Assembly: GCF_003367245.1 (NCBI RefSeq)
Contig: NZ_QRGR01000011.1
Coordinates: 124,001-188,000, forward strand
Reading direction: 5' to 3'
Source of the DNA: Pontibacter diazotrophicus
GTDB lineage: Bacteria; Bacteroidota; Bacteroidia; Cytophagales; Hymenobacteraceae
Length of the DNA stretch: 64,000 nucleotides
The translations under genes were made by a program, and so were the position numbers. Positions 30,592 through 39,527 of the stretch are shown one piece after another. Below the pieces are notes generated by a model, which was not told where the DNA came from, did not search any database, and saw only the letters and a program-made list of their open reading frames with translations. Within the stretch, counting starts at the first letter, position 1. Each line of letters begins with the position of its first letter.

Positions 30592-31098
30592 ATGGAAAAC
30601 GGGTACGATAGAAAGACCGGCTATGTCTTTGGTGGGGCAAGCAGCTTCTGGTTTTTGTTTGTAGCGATTGCGCTCATCATCTGGCTCAGCCCCTTGTTTA
30701 TAAAGCAGGAAAACTCCTCCATTAAAACACTGCTGATAGGTGCTGCTGCTTTACTGCTAGGCTTGTGTCTTCGGTTCACCTTTTACGGCACCCAGGTAGA
30801 CCCGGAAAGAGGAAGAATAAGAGAGTACACCTCCCTGTTGGGCTATAGAACAGGAGACTGGGAAAAATTACCAGACCTGAAAAGGCTCCGTTTCACCTCT
30901 AACAATGTCAGCTCCCGAAACACTCCCAATGGCATCTCCCCGACGATGCGGCACACAAGCACAGTTTATACCATTGCCCTCTTCTCTTATGCTGCCACTC
31001 CTGATTACGTAATTAAAACGGAGAACAAAAAGGAGGCCTTGCAGGACGCACAAGCCTTAGCTAAAATCCTTCACTTAAAAGTGGAGGACAGGCTGTAA
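30592..31098 (+). CDS. Hypothetical two-helix membrane protein
   Basis: The 168-aa protein has a short polar N-terminus, two transmembrane helices (about residues 17-36 and 46-64) and a cytoplasmic domain. That domain begins GTQVDPERGRIREYTSLLG and resembles a bacterial PH-like fold in pattern (strands alternating with basic loops). I cannot name the family. It is 19 bp upstream of the GNAT gene on the same strand, so the two may be co-transcribed. Confidence 0.7.
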   Translation: MENGYDRKTGYVFGGASSFWFLFVAIALIIWLSPLFIKQENSSIKTLLIGAAALLLGLCLRFTFYGTQVDPERGRIREYTSLLGYRTGDWEKLPDLKRLRFTSNNVSSRNTPNGISPTMRHTSTVYTIALFSYAATPDYVIKTENKKEALQDAQALAKILHLKVEDRL

Positions 31099-31117
31099 AC
31101 TTTATGAAGAGCAGCGC

Positions 31118-31549
31118 ATGCATGTTACCATCAGGAAAGCAGCATCAGAAGATGCCACCGCTATAAACAACCTCGCCTGGCAGTTGGGCTATACGCCTAC
31201 TGTTGAAGCGACAGCAGAAAGGATACACGCCATTACTGCGGACAAGACGCATTGTGCCTTTGTTGCCGAGGCTTCAGGAGAGGTGATTGGCTGGGTTCAA
31301 GCCTTTTGCGCCATCCGCCTGGAATCAGAACCTTTTGTGGAGATTGGTGGCCTGGTGGTAGACGTAAATGCCAGAGGAACCGGAGTTGGCAGAAAACTGG
31401 TTCAGCAGGTGATGGTTTGGAGCGCACAACAGCCTGTCAGTAAAATCAGGGTAAGAACAAATACAACCAGGCTCGAAACACACCAGTTTTATCAGAAGTT
31501 CGGGTTTGAAGAAAACAAAGAGCAAAAGGTTTATGACCTGAAATTATAG
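31118..31549 (+). CDS. GNAT-family N-acetyltransferase
   Basis: The 143-aa protein is a single GNAT domain. It begins VTIRKAASEDATAINNLAWQLGY and has VAEASGEVIGWVQAF. The acetyl-CoA pyrophosphate loop is VNARGTGVGRKLV (the R/Q-x-x-G-x-G/A signature), and the C-terminal motif is HQFYQKFGFEE. It transfers acetyl from acetyl-CoA to an unknown amine. The start at 31118 (MHVTIRK) fits the family N-terminus. It is probably co-transcribed with the membrane protein gene before it. Confidence 0.9.
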   Translation: MHVTIRKAASEDATAINNLAWQLGYTPTVEATAERIHAITADKTHCAFVAEASGEVIGWVQAFCAIRLESEPFVEIGGLVVDVNARGTGVGRKLVQQVMVWSAQQPVSKIRVRTNTTRLETHQFYQKFGFEENKEQKVYDLKL

Positions 31550-31810
31550 CAAATAGTGCTGTCGAAAGCACTTCAAAAATATACGGCAGTATTCCTCTCT
31601 TTCATTATCCTTTATAAACACAGCAAACTAAGCTTGTTCTTGCCAGCATGCAACCATACCTTTGCACTTTAAAAAAGAACAGTTTGCACCGTCTCCTTGC
31701 CCGCAACAGGTGGGTAAATGACAACATTCAAAAGCAGGCGAAAACAAGCCGCTCTTATTACACGAAAACTAAACCTTTTTGCCTTCTAAATCCTTTTATA
31801 CCTGAAGCGA

Positions 31811-32248
31811 ATGATGATGAAACACCTTATACTCATCGTAATGCCGTTCCTGCTGCTTATGGGTTGCAATACAGGTCCTGCTGAGGCAACACAGCAGGAG
31901 GAACTGGAGGCAAACGTGATGGTCATACACGATGATGCTATGGCTAAAATGGGTGACATTTATAAACTGCGTCGTAATTTCCGAAGCCTCCGCGATACCT
32001 TGGCAGCACAACAGGCTGACACGGCCACCCTGCAGGCACTTCAGCAGCAGATAGACGAGCTGAACCAGGCGGATGAAGTGATGATGGTCTGGATGCGGAA
32101 TTACAGTGCCCCGGACACCCTGCAGCACGAGCAGGCGATGAATTACCTGCAGCAGGAATTGCAGAAAATTGAACGTGTACAAACAATAATGGACAGCACC
32201 ATAGAGGCTGCCCGGCAAACACACCAGCAATATGAGCAACAGAAATAA
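31811..32248 (+). CDS. Coiled-coil lipoprotein upstream of SCO and cytochrome c
   Basis: The 145-aa product has a lipoprotein signal ending at Cys19 (LLLMGC). The rest is almost entirely helical and Gln-rich (AAQQADTATLQALQQQIDELN), predicting a coiled coil in the periplasm or at the outer membrane. Its stop overlaps the start of the SCO gene by 17 bp, and the SCO gene overlaps the cytochrome c gene, so the three are tightly coupled. I recognise no family; a scaffold or helper role with the other two is inference. Several ATGs in a row (MMMK) leave the exact start open. Confidence 0.75.
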   Translation: MMMKHLILIVMPFLLLMGCNTGPAEATQQEELEANVMVIHDDAMAKMGDIYKLRRNFRSLRDTLAAQQADTATLQALQQQIDELNQADEVMMVWMRNYSAPDTLQHEQAMNYLQQELQKIERVQTIMDSTIEAARQTHQQYEQQK

Positions 32249-32921
32249 ATTCCATTTTAAAAAAAGTATAATCACTGCCGCTATAGCCCTTTCAGCTGGC
32301 TTTTTTTACAGTTGCAGCGAGAGTGGAGCCCGTAACCAATCGCTGCCCATCCTGGGTGAGCGGGAGGCTGTGGAGCGGGAAGTAAACGGCCAGTTAGAGG
32401 TGGACACGCTTTACCACCAGGTTCCCGATTTTGCTTTCGTTAATCAGGACAGCCAGCGGGTTACGCAGGAAACGGTATCGGGCAAAATATATGTTACTGA
32501 CTTCTTCTTTACCTCCTGCCCTTCCATCTGTCCTAAAATGAAGAGCCAGATGCTACGCGTTTACGAGGAATTTAAAGGTAACCCGGATGTGCTGCTACTC
32601 TCCCACTCCATCGATCCGCAGCACGACACCGTAGCCGTACTGAAGGATTATGCTGACCGCCTGGGCGTGCAATCCAATACATGGCATTTCCTGACGGGTG
32701 AGAAAGACAGCATATATGACATCGCCTCTAAATACCTTGTGGCAGTGCAGGAAGATGGTGACGCCGCCGGTGGTGGTTTTACCCATGGTGGCCATTTCAT
32801 ACTGGTGGATGAACAGCGCCGTATACGGGGCGTGTACGATGGTACGGAAGAAGCTTCTGTAGACCAGCTGCTACAGGATATTCCGGTACTGCTGAACGAA
32901 CAACAGCATGCGCAAAACTAA
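32232..32921 (+). CDS. SCO1/SenC-family copper chaperone
   Basis: SCO proteins are membrane-bound thioredoxin-fold copper chaperones for cytochrome oxidase CuA assembly. The 229-aa protein has an N-terminal lipoprotein or anchor segment with Cys28 in FYSC. The copper motif is Cys96-x-x-x-Cys100 (TSCPSICP), and the partner histidine is at 185 or 188 (FTHGGHFILVD). Length and motif order are normal. The gene lies between a coiled-coil lipoprotein gene and a cytochrome c gene with overlaps at both ends. No oxidase subunit is in the window. Confidence 0.93.
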   Translation: MSNRNKFHFKKSIITAAIALSAGFFYSCSESGARNQSLPILGEREAVEREVNGQLEVDTLYHQVPDFAFVNQDSQRVTQETVSGKIYVTDFFFTSCPSICPKMKSQMLRVYEEFKGNPDVLLLSHSIDPQHDTVAVLKDYADRLGVQSNTWHFLTGEKDSIYDIASKYLVAVQEDGDAAGGGFTHGGHFILVDEQRRIRGVYDGTEEASVDQLLQDIPVLLNEQQHAQN

Positions 32922-33324
32922 AGGCATAGCGGTGGTGACGGGTATCTTAGCCCTCACCACCCTTACACAGTGCTTTACCGAAAAACAAAACGAAGGGCAG
33001 CGCCTGTATGAGGCGAACTGCCAGAGCTGCCACATGGAAGACGGCAGCGGCCTCCGTAATCTTATACCACCCATTGCAAGTGCTGATTATTTACAAAAGC
33101 ATAGGGAGGAGTTGCCCTGCCTCATCCGCCACGGCCTAGAAGGTCCTATATTGGTTAACGGCCAGGAATATGACCGGCCAATGTCCGGCCTGGAGACCAT
33201 GCGCACCGATAAAATCACGAACCTGCTCAACTACATCCAGACCAACTTCGGCAACAACAACGAGCGCTATACTTTGCAGGAAGTAGACCAACTGCTGGAG
33301 TCCTGCCCGCCGCACCAGCATTGA
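32908..33324 (+). CDS. Monoheme c-type cytochrome lipoprotein
   Basis: The 138-aa protein has a lipoprotein-like signal ending near Cys22 (TLTQC). One heme-binding motif follows (C38-Q-S-C41-H42 in EANCQSCHMEDGSG), with a probable axial Met at 92 in YDRPMSGLE. It is a small soluble-type electron carrier facing the periplasm. It overlaps the SCO gene by 14 bp, which suggests joint regulation. Together with SCO it points to a respiratory or copper-handling role; which oxidase it serves is unknown. Confidence 0.92.
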   Translation: MRKTKGIAVVTGILALTTLTQCFTEKQNEGQRLYEANCQSCHMEDGSGLRNLIPPIASADYLQKHREELPCLIRHGLEGPILVNGQEYDRPMSGLETMRTDKITNLLNYIQTNFGNNNERYTLQEVDQLLESCPPHQH

Positions 33325-33342
33325 CGGGTATTCCGGGCTGTA

Positions 33343-34281
33343 TTAATAGCCTGTTAGTTCCTCCAACTTATAAGCAGGGTCAGCATTAAACCAGTCCCGG
33401 ATAAGGCGGTACGCGATGGAAATGAGTGGCGGCAGGCGCAATGAACCATCCTGCAGGCCAGCTGCGATCTCACTTCGGGTAAACCAGCGGGCATCCTCCA
33501 GTTCATCGCTATCCAGTTTCAGGTTCCGGTTACGTGCCACCGCGCTGAAGCCCACCATAACAGAGCTCGGGAAAGGCCAGGGCTGGGAGGAGTGATAGGT
33601 AACTGTTTGCAGTTCCACACCAGTCTCTTCCTGCGCCTCGCGCGCCACCGCCTGCTCCAGCGTTTCGCCGGGCTCCAGAAAACCAGCAATGGTGGCGTAC
33701 ATCCCTTTTGGCCACACCGCCTGCCGCCCCAGCAAACACGCATCTCCCTCTGAAATAACAACGATAATGGCTGTATCTGTGCGGGGAAAGTGATGCCTGT
33801 TACAGTTTTGGTTTGTGCACTGCCGCACATGCCCTGCGTGTGTGCTATAGGTCAGGCTGCCGCAGTTGGGGCAAAACCGGTGACGCAGGTTCCAGTGCAC
33901 CATGCCCCGGGCGTAGGCCAGCAAAGCACTATCCGGCTGCGGCAATTCCATTGCAGAGGTCCGGAGGTCGGCCAGGCTATAGCTTTCTCCTAAAATGGCG
34001 TGTAACTGCTCCTGCATCCCCTCAAAACCTAACACAAAATATGGCACCCCGTCCTCTGAACCGAGATACACCTGCACCTGCGCCAGCTTTGCCAGCTCTT
34101 CTGCCTCCTGTTGCCGCAGTACGGCAGCCAACTTGCCTGTCTCCGTTTCCCTGATTAAGCTCAGGGAATCGTGCATTACAAGAATGCGCGCGTCCTGCTG
34201 TTGCCAGAGCTGCTGCATGTGTGTCTCATCCGGGCGTAGTTCAGAGAAACGGTTCAGGGGGTTATGTGAAAAGAAGTTCAT
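33343..34281 (-). CDS. nudC: NAD+ diphosphatase (NudC-type Nudix hydrolase)
   Basis: The 312-aa protein hydrolyses NADH/NAD+ and may decap NAD-capped RNA. It has a variable N-domain and a zinc ribbon with Cys137, Cys140, Cys155 and Cys160 (FCPNCG and QCTNQNCN). The Nudix box at 200-222 (GFLEPGETLEQAVAREAQEETG) fits GX5EX7REUXEEXGU. The SQPWPFPSSVMVGF element after the box (SQPWPFP) is the NudC signature motif. It lies tail-to-tail with the cytochrome c gene. The 34354 hairpin lies upstream of it. Confidence 0.93.
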   Translation of the reverse strand: MNFFSHNPLNRFSELRPDETHMQQLWQQQDARILVMHDSLSLIRETETGKLAAVLRQQEAEELAKLAQVQVYLGSEDGVPYFVLGFEGMQEQLHAILGESYSLADLRTSAMELPQPDSALLAYARGMVHWNLRHRFCPNCGSLTYSTHAGHVRQCTNQNCNRHHFPRTDTAIIVVISEGDACLLGRQAVWPKGMYATIAGFLEPGETLEQAVAREAQEETGVELQTVTYHSSQPWPFPSSVMVGFSAVARNRNLKLDSDELEDARWFTRSEIAAGLQDGSLRLPPLISIAYRLIRDWFNADPAYKLEELTGY

Positions 34282-34353
34282 AATAGGGCAAAATGGTGTC
34301 TACGCTGATTTATACAAAACGCTCGCGCTGCGTGTTCCATATGCAGCAAAATT

Positions 34354-34388
34354 AAAAGAGCCATCCTGGGACCCAGAGTGGCTCTTTT
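34354..34388. terminator. Terminator between nudC and the cupin gene
   Basis: AAAAGAGCCA (34354-34363) pairs with TGGCTCTTTT (34379-34388), and the inner CTGGG/CCCAG adds five more pairs. It lies 30 bp past the cupin gene stop. Symmetric A/T tails allow action in either direction. Confidence 0.8.
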
Positions 34389-34418
34389 AGTTATGTCAGA
34401 AGATGCTTCCTATGACGA

Positions 34419-34922
34419 TTAACGTCCGAAATCATCCTGCACGCGTACAATATCATCCTCATTCGAAGGGCTCTCTGCATCAGTGTGCTGCCATATCTCG
34501 GCCAGCACGCCCCATTCTTTCAGCCCCACCAGGCGATGGCGTTCGCCTTGTTTTAGGGTGATATAGTCGCCCGGCTCCAGTGTCTTCAGTTCGCCTTCTT
34601 CATCTGAGTCGGAAGTTACCACACCTACTTTGCCTTCCACTGCTTTCCATATTTCAGCGCGGCGGTGATGGTACTGCCACGACAAACGTTTCTCCGGTGC
34701 CACCACCAGGATCTTCGGGCTCAGCTTACCGGATATTTTCAGCTTGTCAACCGACATGCCTTCAAAGTAAGTGTCGGCGAATTGCTGCGCCTGGTTTTCA
34801 TCAATCACAAAAAAACCACCCCAGGGCCTGGTCTGGTCCTGCTTGTCGATAGAGAAGCCCTGCTCGGTTAGTTGTTGCTCTATTTGCTTGAAAAGCTGTT
34901 GCTTGTCGTTTTCGGTAGGCAT
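34419..34922 (-). CDS. Cupin protein resembling type II mannose-6-phosphate isomerase C-terminal domain
   Basis: The 167-aa protein has a short N-terminal helical part, then a cupin with the PMI-type blocks LSWQYHHRRAEIWKAVEG and ITLKQGERHRLVGL. The HH and E residues of the first cupin motif are the likely metal ligands, with a later His in the second block (GERHRL). Such stand-alone cupins are often called phosphoheptose or mannose-6-phosphate isomerase-like. It could act on Man-6-P from the mannan pathway, but it is 11 kb from that locus and no direct link is seen. Confidence 0.75.
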   Translation of the reverse strand: MPTENDKQQLFKQIEQQLTEQGFSIDKQDQTRPWGGFFVIDENQAQQFADTYFEGMSVDKLKISGKLSPKILVVAPEKRLSWQYHHRRAEIWKAVEGKVGVVTSDSDEEGELKTLEPGDYITLKQGERHRLVGLKEWGVLAEIWQHTDAESPSNEDDIVRVQDDFGR

Positions 34923-35210
34923 GTTAGAATGTAGTGTTTTGGTTATTAGAAAGACAACGGGTTGCGGTACTCATCAGAAGCAACCATACATTGAAGTGTA
35001 AAAGTAAAAGTATTTGCGGTTTTCTGCATAACCCGTATAAAATTTTGCGAGGGAGTGCCTGCTTTTATATTTGATAACTCCGCTAAATGTTCAATCCTTG
35101 AAGTTAAACAAACTAGGAACAGGCACTTGTAAAGCAAAGGCACTAAAGAAACAAGCAGACACCATTCCCGTACAATCAAGTATATATTTTAACCAATCAA
35201 ATAGCTAATT

Positions 35211-35402
35211 ATGAACGAGGCAGAATATAGAACAAAGGGAAACTGGAATGAACTGAAGGGTAAGTTAAAGCAGCAGTACGGCGACCTCACTGATGATGAC
35301 CTGACCTACAATGAGGGACAGCAGGACGAGTGGCTGGGTAAACTTCAGCAAAAGACCGGCAAGGCAAAAGGCGATCTGAAGAAATGGATTGATTCTTTAT
35401 AA
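35211..35402 (+). CDS. CsbD-family stress-response protein
   Basis: The 63-aa hydrophilic protein begins [19 protein letters not shown] and carries the CsbD signature ([20 protein letters not shown], then a second repeat [17 protein letters not shown]). CsbD proteins are small, abundant, general-stress proteins of unknown mechanism. It has its own terminator and is surrounded by short non-coding gaps. Confidence 0.9.
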   Translation: MNEAEYRTKGNWNELKGKLKQQYGDLTDDDLTYNEGQQDEWLGKLQQKTGKAKGDLKKWIDSL

Positions 35403-35424
35403 CAGGCTAAGCTTATTAAGAGAC

Positions 35425-35493
35425 CAGGCATGCAGCATAAAAAACCCGTATCATGGCGCAAGTCAGATACGGGTTTTTTATGCTGCATGCCTG
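35425..35493 (+). terminator. 28-bp perfect hairpin after the CsbD gene
   Basis: Arms 35425-35452 and 35466-35493 are perfect complements of 28 bp around a 13-nt loop. Within the stem an ACCCGTATC/GATACGGGT core followed by TTTTTTA acts as an inner terminator. The outer arms extend far beyond what termination needs. Confidence 0.8.
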
Positions 35494-35786
35494 CTGGTTT
35501 ACAGGATTCGAAAAAGCTATATCACTCTGAAAAAGCGGACGCTTCATTTTAACACAAGAAAGACAACTCCAGAATTTAACTGTTTTTATTTTTAAAAGAA
35601 TATAACCAACCCAATTTATTGAATTAATTCGATATGAAAAATATTTGAATATAAGTATATTGTAAGAACTAATTATTCATTTAATTTGCTTTCTGATTTA
35701 TTTAAGAAGCAAATTCTATAACGACTATTTCCGCTTTTATAAATAAACCAACAAACAGCAATACGCCATACTTTTAAGAATATTAG

Positions 35787-38324
35787 ATGAAACCGGATCA
35801 GGCTCTTTTTGATTTTGAAAAAATGGTCATACATTCTCTCGATATCATAGGGAGCATTGATTTGAATGGTTACATCCGGTATGTGAGTGATATAAGCGAA
35901 GATATTCTGGGATATCAGAGCAGCGAAATGATAGATCATCACTATTCTGATTTCCTGCACCCTGATGACCTTCTTGATACCGAACAAACTGTACGAACAT
36001 TCTATGATACGCCTGAAAAAACTTCCTTTGAAAACCGTTATATACATAAAGAAGGCCATATAGTACCTATACGCTGGTATGGCGTCTGGTCAGAAGACAA
36101 CACACTTTATTGTGTAGGGCGTGACATGACAAAGCAAAGAAAAAGCCAGTCACGTTTAGAGGAAAGCGAGCAACGTTACAGGGTCTTGTTTGATAATAAC
36201 CCGGACGTTGTATTTATTGAGAACAAGGAAGGGCTTGTAACAGAAGCTAACCAGCAACTCGTTAAGAGTTTGCGGGTTAGCGAAGCGCAGTTAATTAACT
36301 GTCCTGCCTCGTCCTTTCTGCCTCCTGATATGGCTGCTGTGAACGAAAGATACCTTCAGCAGGCACTAATGGGAAACTCTCTGCGGTTTGAATTCGAGTT
36401 TGAGATAAACGGAGAAACCAGGATATACGACACCATCAAATACCCTGTCATTGTAAAGGATGAGGTTGTTTGTGTGCAGACTATTGCAAAGGAAATTACG
36501 TCGCTGGTGCACTCCTATAACACCATTAAGCGGCAGGCTAAACGGTTAAGCAACATCTTTGAAAGCATCACGAATGCATTTTTTACACTGGACAAAGAAT
36601 GGAAATTCTCCTACATTAACTGCGAAGCGGAAAGGCTTCTGGCAATAGAACGGGCCTTTTATATAGGGGAAAATGCCTGGCAGAAGTTTCCAATCGAAGA
36701 AAATGGTGTCTTTTACAGGCACTACCACCACGCGGTGGCAACAGGCAAGGCGGTGCAGTTTGAAGCCTATTACAGCGGCACTGATGTGTGGCTGGATGTG
36801 AGGGCTTTCCCTTCAGAAGAAGGCATATCTGTTTATTTCGATGACATTACGGAAAAAGTAAAGGCACGGCAGGAGCTTGAGAAGCTGTCGCTTGTTGCCA
36901 GCAAAACGACCAATGGTGTCATCATCACCAACAGAGCGCGTAGAATTGAGTGGGTAAACGAGGGCTTTACCAGACTGACGGGATACAGATTAGAAGAGGT
37001 TAGAGGGCAGATTCCTTCTGATTTCCTGCACGGCCAAAAGACCGATAAAAAGGCTTTTGAAGTAGTAAAAGACAAAATGGAAGGTGGTGAGCCTGTGTCT
37101 TTTGAAATACTGAACTACCGGAAAAACGGTGAAGAACTGTGGCTCTCAGTTCAGGTAAACCCAACCTATGACGGGAATGGCGGGATTTTAGGGTTCGTTA
37201 CTGTACAGACTGACATCACAGACAGGGTGAATTCGCAACAGGAGCTCGAAAAGCTGTCGCTGGTGGCAAGCAGTACGGACAATGGCGTTATCATCACCGA
37301 TGCCTGCGGACTGACGGAGTGGGTAAACGAAGGCTTCACAAAAACGACAGGTTACACGCTCTCCGAGATAGCGGGAAGAAAGCCAGGAGAGTTGTTACAG
37401 GGTGAGGAAACTGAAGAAGCAACAGTGAGCATGATGCGTGAAAAGTTGAAGTTGGGTGTCCACTTTAACGCCATGCTCATCAACTACAAGAAATCAGGAG
37501 AAAAGTTCTGGGTCTCTATGGATATTACGCCTGTTTATGATACTGTAGGAACTGTGCGGCAATTTATTGCTATTCTTAAAGACATTACCTTCAGGAAAGA
37601 GGCAGAGACAAGCCTGCTGAAGATGACCCAGGACCTTTACGCTAAAAATAGTGATCAGCAGCAGTTTACGTACCTGGTGTCTCATAACCTGCGGGCACCT
37701 GTTGCCAATGCAATGGGTTTAGCGAACCTCCTGACTAAACTTGATAAGAACTCTGAGCTGTATGACAAATCGCTGTCAGTGTTGAATCAGAGCATACTAC
37801 AGCTAGACACTGTCTTAAAAGACATCAACACCATCCTCACTATTCGGGATAGCAATGGGAACATGGACCAGGAGCAGGTCAGTATCAACGCTGTTTTAGA
37901 ACAGGTACTGTCGTCGTTACAGGAGCCGTTTCAGAAATGCGGTGGCGAATTTGTCAATCGTCTTGAAGAAGGTATCAGCGTGAAGGCAAACAAAGCATAC
38001 GTGTACAGCATTTTCTACAACTTTCTGTCAAACGCCATCAAGTACAGGTCCGAAGAACGCGCCCTTGTGGTGCGCGTCAAAAGCTTTGGCAACACATCCA
38101 AAGGCACACTTATCTCCTTTTCCGACAATGGTTCCGGCTTCGACATGAAAAAGGCGAACAACAACATTTTCAAGCTATACAAGCGGTTTCATGTCGACAA
38201 AAAAGGACGGGGCATTGGCCTGTATTTAGTTAAATCGCATTTAGAAGCAATGGGCGGACACGTAGAAGTAACCAGTAAGATTGGATTCGGCACAAGGTTC
38301 CTGATTTATTTACCAAAAATTTAA
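35787..38324 (+). CDS. Multi-PAS sensor histidine kinase
   Basis: The 845-aa protein has no membrane segment. It contains about five PAS domains (roughly residues 8-118, 125-245, 250-362, 365-485 and 488-608), then a HisKA-type dimerisation domain. The phospho-acceptor His633 lies in the H-box YLVSHNLRAPVANA. The HATPase follows with NFLSNAIKYR and FSDNGSGFD. PAS four and five share the long repeat QELEKLSLVASxTxNGVII and WVNEGFT, evidence of tandem duplication. The stop is one base from the receiver gene, so they form a two-component pair. The signal is unknown; the PAS stack suggests redox or small-ligand sensing. Confidence 0.94.
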   Translation: MKPDQALFDFEKMVIHSLDIIGSIDLNGYIRYVSDISEDILGYQSSEMIDHHYSDFLHPDDLLDTEQTVRTFYDTPEKTSFENRYIHKEGHIVPIRWYGVWSEDNTLYCVGRDMTKQRKSQSRLEESEQRYRVLFDNNPDVVFIENKEGLVTEANQQLVKSLRVSEAQLINCPASSFLPPDMAAVNERYLQQALMGNSLRFEFEFEINGETRIYDTIKYPVIVKDEVVCVQTIAKEITSLVHSYNTIKRQAKRLSNIFESITNAFFTLDKEWKFSYINCEAERLLAIERAFYIGENAWQKFPIEENGVFYRHYHHAVATGKAVQFEAYYSGTDVWLDVRAFPSEEGISVYFDDITEKVKARQELEKLSLVASKTTNGVIITNRARRIEWVNEGFTRLTGYRLEEVRGQIPSDFLHGQKTDKKAFEVVKDKMEGGEPVSFEILNYRKNGEELWLSVQVNPTYDGNGGILGFVTVQTDITDRVNSQQELEKLSLVASSTDNGVIITDACGLTEWVNEGFTKTTGYTLSEIAGRKPGELLQGEETEEATVSMMREKLKLGVHFNAMLINYKKSGEKFWVSMDITPVYDTVGTVRQFIAILKDITFRKEAETSLLKMTQDLYAKNSDQQQFTYLVSHNLRAPVANAMGLANLLTKLDKNSELYDKSLSVLNQSILQLDTVLKDINTILTIRDSNGNMDQEQVSINAVLEQVLSSLQEPFQKCGGEFVNRLEEGISVKANKAYVYSIFYNFLSNAIKYRSEERALVVRVKSFGNTSKGTLISFSDNGSGFDMKKANNNIFKLYKRFHVDKKGRGIGLYLVKSHLEAMGGHVEVTSKIGFGTRFLIYLPKI

Positions 38325-38325
38325 G

Positions 38326-38733
38326 ATGAAAATATTTATCATCGACGATGATCATTTAAGCATATTCCTTTCAAGAAACATGCTGGCTATTGAAGATGCA
38401 ACACTCGATATTAAAACGTTCCTTTCCGGCGCAGAGGCTTTAGAAGTATTATTTGCAAGTGATGAGGACAATATTCCTGAGGTCATGTTTGTGGATTTGA
38501 ATATGCCCATCATGGATGGCTGGGGTTTACTGGACGCCCTGTCGCCGCTAGAATACAGACTTCGTGAAAAGTGCAGCATCTATATCCTAACCTCTTCTCT
38601 CGACACGTCAGACACTGATAGACTGCAGAATTACCCTTTCGTGTCCGGTCTTATTCATAAGCCCATTAAAAGCGAAGACATTGAACTCATTTTTTCATTT
38701 CAGAGGTCACAGAGTAAAAGCCTTGTTCTTTAA
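38326..38733 (+). CDS. Single-domain response regulator (receiver only)
   Basis: The 135-aa receiver starts IFIIDDDHLS with the acidic pocket. The phospho-acceptor is Asp57 (MFVDLNMPIMDG), and it has the conserved Thr in YILTSS and Lys in IHKPI. There is no output domain, so it acts through protein contacts or by phosphotransfer. It follows the PAS kinase by a single base, implying co-translation, and is followed 32 bp later by the GAF protein gene. Confidence 0.94.
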   Translation: MKIFIIDDDHLSIFLSRNMLAIEDATLDIKTFLSGAEALEVLFASDEDNIPEVMFVDLNMPIMDGWGLLDALSPLEYRLREKCSIYILTSSLDTSDTDRLQNYPFVSGLIHKPIKSEDIELIFSFQRSQSKSLVL

Positions 38734-38765
38734 AGCTTTTAGTTAGAATACAAACCATTCAGAAC

Positions 38766-39284
38766 ATGGATACTATACTTGAACAAACACGGATTCCGGA
38801 GAACGAAAAGGAGCGGCTAGCCAACCTGTACAGCTACAACATCATAGAAAATCACGACAAAACGGGCACCTTTCAGCATATAGTCAGTATGGCAGCTCGT
38901 ATTTTTAATGTGCCGATAGCCCTTGTGAGTTTTGTTGATGAAATGAACGTGGTGGCACAGGCAAATATAGAAATGGAGGGTGCGGGGGAGTTTAGCAGGG
39001 ACATCAGCCTGTGCTCCATGGCAATTCTTAAAAATGAAGTTACTGTTTTTGAGAATGCCAGAGAAGAACCGTGCCTTTTAACGAACCTTATGGTTTATGG
39101 CAACTTTGGTTTACAGTTTTATGCCGGAGCCCCGCTAAAAACACCCGGTGGCTTCAACATTGGGGTACTGGCTATAGTGGACAAGAAGCCTCGCACCTTC
39201 TCTAAAGATGAAGAAGCGTTGCTGGAAGGCCTGGCTGCTATCGTGATGGAAGAACTTGAAGAGAGGCTGTCTGTGAGTAGCTAG
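38766..39284 (+). CDS. GAF-domain protein
   Basis: The 172-aa protein is a single GAF domain. The N-terminal helix ENEKERLANLYSYNII is followed by RIFNVPIALVSFVDE, the SLCSMAI block and FYAGAPLKTP. The domain ends with FNIGVLAIVDKKPRTFS and a final helix. It has no kinase or output domain. In the same operon as the PAS kinase and receiver it may modulate kinase activity, but it could also sense its own ligand; the chromophore or ligand is unknown. Confidence 0.9.
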   Translation: MDTILEQTRIPENEKERLANLYSYNIIENHDKTGTFQHIVSMAARIFNVPIALVSFVDEMNVVAQANIEMEGAGEFSRDISLCSMAILKNEVTVFENAREEPCLLTNLMVYGNFGLQFYAGAPLKTPGGFNIGVLAIVDKKPRTFSKDEEALLEGLAAIVMEELEERLSVSS

Positions 39285-39372
39285 CAGCATCGCCTGCTGC
39301 ATACGGCTACCAGAGATTAATTAAAAAAATTAATTTACTTTCTGACAAAGCAGCGTAGCCTGAACTTTGGGT

Positions 39373-39404
39373 AAAGTAGCATTAAATATATTTGATGCTA
39401 CTTT
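39373..39404 (+). terminator. Hairpin after the kinase-receiver-GAF operon
   Basis: AAAGTAGCAT (39373-39382) pairs with ATGCTACTTT (39395-39404) around a 12-nt A/T-rich loop. A weak T-tract follows. It may end the operon about 90 bp after the GAF gene. Confidence 0.5.
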
Positions 39405-39527
39405 GACATACTTGTCTTGCTGAAACGCAGGTATAGTCACCAACAATATAGCATGAGGAGCAGTATAGAAGTTTGATGTATAGGCAACCACCCTATACCT
39501 AATACCCTCTAAAGATTAGCACCTCCC

